From the NCBI GenBank assembly GCA_001564055.1, contig LKNB01000006.1, positions 27,365 to 91,364 on the forward strand: a DNA stretch of 64,000 nucleotides, given 5' to 3'. A program made the translations under genes and the position numbers. This document shows, one piece after another, positions 60,485 to 64,000 of this stretch. The notes below the pieces were generated by a model. That model made no database searches, was not told the DNA's origin, and saw only the letters and a program-made list of their open reading frames with translations. The number at the start of each line of letters is the position of its first letter. Positions within the stretch are counted from its first letter, which is position 1. Origin of the DNA: Rhodothermaceae bacterium Tc-Br11_B2g6_7. GTDB taxonomy: Bacteria; Bacteroidota; Rhodothermia; Rhodothermales; Salinibacteraceae.

Positions 60485-61201
60485 TTAGCTGCGCGCAAAT
60501 GCCAGTGTTGCCACATGCACGGCGGCGACCTCGGCCGTATGGAGGGCGGCAGCTGCTGCAGTAAGGGTGGCGCCGGTGGTGAGGACGTCGTCGATCAAGT
60601 AGATGGTCGCACCGGTTAGTGTCTGTGGCGAACGTGCGGCAAACGCGTCGGCCACGTTGGCCTGGCGCTGCTTCCGGCTGAGGCGGGTCTGTGAGGCGGT
60701 GGCCCGGGTACGCTGAAGAGCCTCCTGATACGATGCGCCCAGCGCATCGGCCAGTCCCTCGGCCAGGAGCGCGCTCTGGTTGTAGCCACGTTCCAGCTGC
60801 CGGGTGCGATGTAAGGGGATCGGCACCACGAGGCGTTCCCCCGTATGCGCTGCGGGGAAGAGATGACGCATCCAGCGCCCCAGCGTGCGCCCCTGGGCCG
60901 GGCGGTTGCCGTATTTCAGGCTGTGCTGCACGCGTTGCACCACACCGCCTGTATCGAACGCCCAGAGCGCCTGCGCAGACGCTACGGGCTCACCGCCGGG
61001 AAGCTGCCGTACGTGGGCCAGCACAGCCTCCGGGTCCGGCCGCTCCAGGCGCCGCACGCAGGGGGCACACAGCGGAACGTGTGCCTCCGAAACCGATGCC
61101 CCACAGCCAAGGCACTGCGGCGGATAGAGCAGGCGCAAGAGGCCGGCCGTGTGCTGCTGCAGCCAGTGCAGCGATGGCAGGGTAGAGGGCGGCAGGCGCA
61201 T
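60485..61201 (-). CDS. comF: ComF family phosphoribosyltransferase-like protein
   Basis: About 238 residues. An N-terminal zinc ribbon (YPPQCLGCGASVSEAHVPLC, then APC) is followed by the phosphoribosyltransferase fold with LKYGNRP, LVVPIPLHRTRQLERGYNQS and the PRPP loop ATIYLIDDVLTTGATLTAAA. ComF/GntX proteins are linked to DNA uptake during natural transformation and to DNA repair. No other competence gene is nearby. The frame opens at 61246; the ATG at 61201 (MRLPPSTLPS) is at least as likely. It is divergent from the glycosyltransferase gene. Confidence 0.88.
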   Translation of the reverse strand: MRLPPSTLPSLHWLQQHTAGLLRLLYPPQCLGCGASVSEAHVPLCAPCVRRLERPDPEAVLAHVRQLPGGEPVASAQALWAFDTGGVVQRVQHSLKYGNRPAQGRTLGRWMRHLFPAAHTGERLVVPIPLHRTRQLERGYNQSALLAEGLADALGASYQEALQRTRATASQTRLSRKQRQANVADAFAARSPQTLTGATIYLIDDVLTTGATLTAAAAALHTAEVAAVHVATLAFARS

Positions 61202-61339
61202 GGGCAAGAGCGGCTGGCGGCAAACGGCGGCAACGACCGGGGGCAAAAGGCGAGAAGGCCATCCTCAATATCACGCTTTTCTCCCTGGCCTGCAACCGGC
61301 TGGCACATCCTGCGCCATCGCCCGTGCAACGGTGCATCT

Positions 61340-62539
61340 GTGACTCAAACCGCACCCCTGCTACCCGTGAATGTTCTTGCCCTGGAGCCCTGGTACGGCG
61401 GCTCCCACCGCGTTTTTCTCGACAGCTTTGTCAAGCATAGCCGGCATACGGTTAAGACCGTCACGCTCCCCGGGCGGTTCTGGCGATGGCGGATGGAGGG
61501 CGGCGCGGTATCGCTGGCGCAAAAGGCGATCAAGGCCTACGAGGATGGGTTTGTGCCGGATGTGATCTTTGCCTCAGACATGGTGAACCTGCCGGCGTTT
61601 CTGTCGCTCACCCGGCCGATGCTAAGCGACGTGCCTACCGTGGTGTTCTTTCACGAGAACCAACTGACGTACCCTATCCCCGAGGGGCAGACGCGCGACC
61701 GAGCCTACGGCATCATCAACTACCTCTCTGGGCTGGCGGCCGACCGCCTGGTGTTTAACTCGCAGTTTCACCACGACGAGTTCATGGAGGCGCTGCCCTC
61801 GCTGCTGCGCGACTTCCCCGACCACACCAACATTCACACCGTCCACGAGCTGAAGGCCCGGAGCGAGGTGCTGTACCTGGGATTAGATCTGGAAGCCCAC
61901 GAAGCCTACCGCGACGCTGAGGGCCCCCGCCCGTCAACCCAGCCCTACACTATCCTGTGGAATCAGCGCTGGGAGTATGACAAGAATCCCGGGGCGTTCT
62001 TCGAGGTGATGAATCGCTTGGATGATGCAGGGTATGACTTCCGCTTGATCCTGGCAGGCAAGCACTTCCGCACGCAACCCGAGGCCTTTAAGCGGGCGTT
62101 CGAGCGCTATGCCGAACGGATCCTGCACTATGGCTACGCGGATACCTTCGACGAGTACAGCCGCTTGCTGCACCGAGCGGATCTCGTGGTCTCTACCGCC
62201 ATCCACGAATTCTTTGGCATTGCCATGATGGAGGCCATTTATTGCGGCTGCCATCCGCTGCTGCCCCGCCGGCTGAGCTACCCGGAGCTGATCCCGAAGG
62301 AACTGCACCGCCCGCTGCTGCATGCCCCTATCCTGTACGACACCCAGGATGACCTCTTTGCTCACCTCGCGTCCATCCTGGGGGGCGACGAGCGTCCGTT
62401 GCCGCTATCTACCCTCAAAGGCATCGCCGAACCCCTCGGATGGACCACCCACGTTACCGCGTACGACGACCTGCTGGAAACAGTGGCACAGTCCGAACAG
62501 CCCCGCCCCGTACCTTCCGCTCCCCTGGGAGCAGCGTAG
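61340..62539 (+). CDS. tRNA-queuosine mannosyltransferase-like glycosyltransferase (DUF3524 family)
   Basis: About 399 residues from a GTG start. The N-terminus VNVLALEPWYGGSHRVFLDS is the DUF3524/GTDC1 hallmark. VVFFHENQLTYPIPEGQT, YGIINYLSGLAADRLVFNSQ, ILWNQRWEYDKNPGAFFEV and STAIHEFFGIAMMEAIYCGC, then HPLLPRRLSYPELIP, follow as in GT-B glycosyltransferases. In vertebrates the GTDC1 protein adds mannose to queuosine in tRNA-Asp; bacterial members probably do the same or a related tRNA modification. The reading frame is open from 60845 through the comF region on the other strand; that part is a shadow. No other queuosine gene is close. Confidence 0.8.
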   Translation: MTQTAPLLPVNVLALEPWYGGSHRVFLDSFVKHSRHTVKTVTLPGRFWRWRMEGGAVSLAQKAIKAYEDGFVPDVIFASDMVNLPAFLSLTRPMLSDVPTVVFFHENQLTYPIPEGQTRDRAYGIINYLSGLAADRLVFNSQFHHDEFMEALPSLLRDFPDHTNIHTVHELKARSEVLYLGLDLEAHEAYRDAEGPRPSTQPYTILWNQRWEYDKNPGAFFEVMNRLDDAGYDFRLILAGKHFRTQPEAFKRAFERYAERILHYGYADTFDEYSRLLHRADLVVSTAIHEFFGIAMMEAIYCGCHPLLPRRLSYPELIPKELHRPLLHAPILYDTQDDLFAHLASILGGDERPLPLSTLKGIAEPLGWTTHVTAYDDLLETVAQSEQPRPVPSAPLGAA

Positions 62540-62637
62540 CACGGCCCTGGTCGAACCCGGCAGGCTTTGTCAGGTAGCAACAGGGTAGCTATGAACCGGC
62601 TTTATTCCTGCGTATCAACAACATTATTTCGTCTCCC

Positions 62638-63024
62638 ATGTCCTGGTCTGTATCCCGATTCGCAGCTGTTGCGTGTACCCTCTTGCTCTCGTGTGTGGTG
62701 TTGTTGGCCTGTGGCGAGCCCAACGAAGCGCCACCGCCCGAGAGTGACATTGAGGTTGGGTTGCAGGACGAGGCAGCGGACGGTGCCCCTGTTGGGCAAT
62801 CGCTAACGGTAGCGGTAGAGTCGGATGAGCGGGTGCTGGTGAACGGGCAACCCGTGGCGATGGAGGAACTGGCTGACTACGTCCGCGAACTGGGGGAGGG
62901 ACGGGACCTGAACGCCACCATTATGCCGTCCACCACGGTCGACGCCTCCGTGCTGAGCGATGTGGAGCGTCGGCTGCGGGATGGAGGGGTAGCGAACGTC
63001 GAGGTGCTGGATGAAGGTGTGTAG
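62638..63024 (+). CDS. Small lipoprotein with an ExbD/TolR-like periplasmic domain
   Basis: 128 residues. The signal FAAVACTLLLSCVVLLAC ends in a lipobox; an acidic linker follows (ESDIEVGLQDEAADGAP). Residues 53-126 (LTVAVESDERVLVNGQPVAM, ELADYVRELG, LNATIMPSTTVDASVLSDVE and RRLRDGGVANVEVLDEG) have the strand-helix-strand pattern and the vng-x-V/L motif of the ExbD/TolR periplasmic domain. The membrane anchor of ExbD with its Asp is replaced by a lipid anchor. No ExbB/TolQ gene is present. The assignment is by pattern only; it could also be a novel small beta-alpha domain. Confidence 0.6.
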   Translation: MSWSVSRFAAVACTLLLSCVVLLACGEPNEAPPPESDIEVGLQDEAADGAPVGQSLTVAVESDERVLVNGQPVAMEELADYVRELGEGRDLNATIMPSTTVDASVLSDVERRLRDGGVANVEVLDEGV

Positions 63025-63089
63025 CCTGTCATAACAGCCCAGGGCCATGGTCCAAGCTGGTGCGGGCGGCGGGTCTGGGCTGTGCGAGG

Positions 63090-63749
63090 TTATCCGGATC
63101 GCGTAGCCAACCCCGGCGCTTCATGCAGCACCGCGATGAGCTCCGCCAGCATCATCGCCGTAGCGCCCCACACGGTGCAGCCCGCCACATCGAAGTACGG
63201 CACCATCACCGTTGTGCCATGCAAGTCCCATGGCTCGCAGCATCGCGCGTTGGGGTCCAGGAGGCGCGGCAGCGGGGCGTGCACGATACGGTTGACCTCG
63301 TTCGGGTCCGGCGTAAAGTCGACCGGCCCGCTTGTGCTGCCGACAAACGGGTAAACGCAGAACGCCGTGGGAGGAATGAAGAGGGGCGTAAGCGCGCCGT
63401 GGAGCGTGACATCGTCTGGGGAGAGGCCCGTTTCCTCGTGCGCTTCGCGGAGGGCGGTCCGCCGGCACGGCTCGTCCGCCTCGCGGCTGCCCCCGGGAAA
63501 CGATACCTGCCCGGCATGATCGTGCAGGTCGCCCCGCCGAACGGTCAGCAGCACGGCCAGGGTGTCCTCATGCGGATGCACCAGCGCAAGCACGGCTGCC
63601 TCCCGGCACTCCTTCCCTTCCACCTGCGCCTGTGCCGGTTCCATGCGGTAGGCCGGGGCCATCTCCAATTGCGCCGCCGTACCGGGCAGGGGCTCCTTCA
63701 GGCGGTGGTCGAGAAACGACTGCAGAGAAGAGAGGGCAGTGGCGGACAT
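63090..63749 (-). CDS. CoA-pyrophosphatase-type Nudix hydrolase
   Basis: About 219 residues. The Nudix box begins at GGSREADEPCRRTALREAHE and continues ETGL, preceded by LHDHAGQVSFPGG, the extension that marks the CoA-diphosphatase (NudL/YeaB) branch. Substrates would be CoA and its thioesters. The rest of the fold (FIPPTAFCVYPFVGSTSG and GATAMMLAELIAVL) matches the branch. The frame is open to 63836, but a transcription terminator lies inside that upstream part, so the ATG at 63749 (MSATALSSLQ) is the start. Confidence 0.88.
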   Translation of the reverse strand: MSATALSSLQSFLDHRLKEPLPGTAAQLEMAPAYRMEPAQAQVEGKECREAAVLALVHPHEDTLAVLLTVRRGDLHDHAGQVSFPGGSREADEPCRRTALREAHEETGLSPDDVTLHGALTPLFIPPTAFCVYPFVGSTSGPVDFTPDPNEVNRIVHAPLPRLLDPNARCCEPWDLHGTTVMVPYFDVAGCTVWGATAMMLAELIAVLHEAPGLATRSG

Positions 63750-63783
63750 GGTGCACAGGGCGGTATCGAAGGGTGTCTCAACA

Positions 63784-63819
63784 ACAAAAGCTCCCGGCTG
63801 GAAGATTCCAACCGGGAGC
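63784..63819 (-). terminator. Intrinsic terminator of the Hsp20 gene
   Basis: GCTCCCGG (63790-63797) pairs with CCGGGAGC (63812-63819); further inner pairs TGGAA/TTCCA extend the stem. Read on the minus strand, TTTTGTTG follows the stem. It lies 47 bases after the Hsp20 stop and before the Nudix start, separating the two genes. Confidence 0.85.
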
Positions 63820-63865
63820 GCTGCTGCTGACGGCAATGCGCCAGCGCATGGTCCTTTACAAGGGT

Positions 63866-64000
63866 TTAGCTAATCTCGATGCGGCGCGGCTTCGTTTCTT
63901 CCGCTTTCGGTACTTCTACTGCCAGTACGCCGTTTTCGTACGTGGCGCGGATGTCATCCTGCTTGATGGTCTGCGGCAGGGTGAAGGAACGGAAGAACTG
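63866..64000 (-). CDS. Small heat-shock protein Hsp20/alpha-crystallin, C-terminal part (cut by the window edge)
   Basis: The last 44 codons are present: QFFRSFTLPQTIKQDDIRAT then YENGVLAVEVPKAEETKPRR and IEIS. FxRSFxLP, the A-x-Y/L-x-NGVL motif of the alpha-crystallin domain and the Lys-rich tail with an I-x-I-type ending (IEIS) are all recognisable. Small heat-shock proteins hold unfolded proteins in an ATP-independent way. The start lies beyond position 64000. An intrinsic terminator follows the stop codon. Confidence 0.92.
   Translation of the reverse strand, partial: QFFRSFTLPQTIKQDDIRATYENGVLAVEVPKAEETKPRRIEIS

Noticed and set aside
60845..61339. Possible longer N-terminus of the glycosyltransferase
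   Set aside because: The extra residues are antisense to comF and show no conservation; the DUF3524 start VNVLALEPWYGGSH is 11 residues after the GTG at 61340.

Overview
The window is a GC-rich chromosome segment from a member of the Bacteroidota, most likely the Rhodothermota/Salinibacter-Rhodothermus side of that group. The evidence is a SusC/SusD pair, a short RpoD-type sigma factor, the folP-cdaA gene order, many CRTAC1/VCBS lipoproteins, and a family-B DNA polymerase carrying an intein. Few genes show a Shine-Dalgarno sequence, as is usual in this phylum. No tRNA, rRNA, CRISPR array or intact transposon was seen. The assignment rests on gene content only.

Layout. 1-12956 is core housekeeping: OsmC protein, sigma factor, GH3-like protein, SpoIIE-type phosphatase, nuclease-like lipoprotein, the folP-cdaA-pcm operon, DJ-1 protein, glutamate dehydrogenase, SpoU methyltransferase and alanine dehydrogenase. 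12957-15441 is a decayed accessory patch of lower GC: a HipA-like kinase gene with its catalytic core deleted, an intact HipA-N/HIRAN protein overlapping it, a fragment of an XRE/ImmA-type gene, a sugar epimerase fragment, an IS-end-like sequence and palindromic repeats. 15442-16845 is a DoxX-like membrane protein gene interrupted by one in-frame TGA. 16877-19191 holds a beta-barrel protein and two tandemly duplicated lipoproteins whose upstream leaders are more alike than their coding regions. 19513-22961 is an ECF sigma factor plus a TPR Ser/Thr kinase. 23176-33566 is mixed: a CarboxypepD_reg protein, CHY zinc finger, S9 peptidase, DUF3179, cupin, intein-bearing PolB, SodC and an orphan ABC ATPase.

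33567-59292 is one large glycan/glycoside utilisation locus. The first half (susC, susD, three CRTAC1/VCBS lipoproteins, a vanadium haloperoxidase-like protein and a DUF1080 protein) is cell-surface or periplasmic. The second half (a nucleoside-permease-type MFS transporter, a GMC oxidoreductase with a Tat-exported gluconate-dehydrogenase-type small subunit, two TIM-barrel epimerase-like proteins and two Gfo/Idh/MocA oxidoreductases) fits oxidation-dependent (3-keto) glycoside cleavage. Both halves have LacI-type AAGCGCTT operator boxes in pairs about 100 bp apart in front of their first gene, so they probably share one repressor, which is not in the window.

59299-64000 holds two plug-domain-only lipoproteins, comF, a homologue of the tRNA-queuosine mannosyltransferase family, a lipoprotein with an ExbD-like domain, a CoA-pyrophosphatase-type Nudix protein and the 3' end of an Hsp20 gene cut by the window edge. 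The best leads are the HipA/HIRAN module, the operator-linked 3-keto-glycoside locus, the PolB intein, the duplicated leader and the in-frame TGA.
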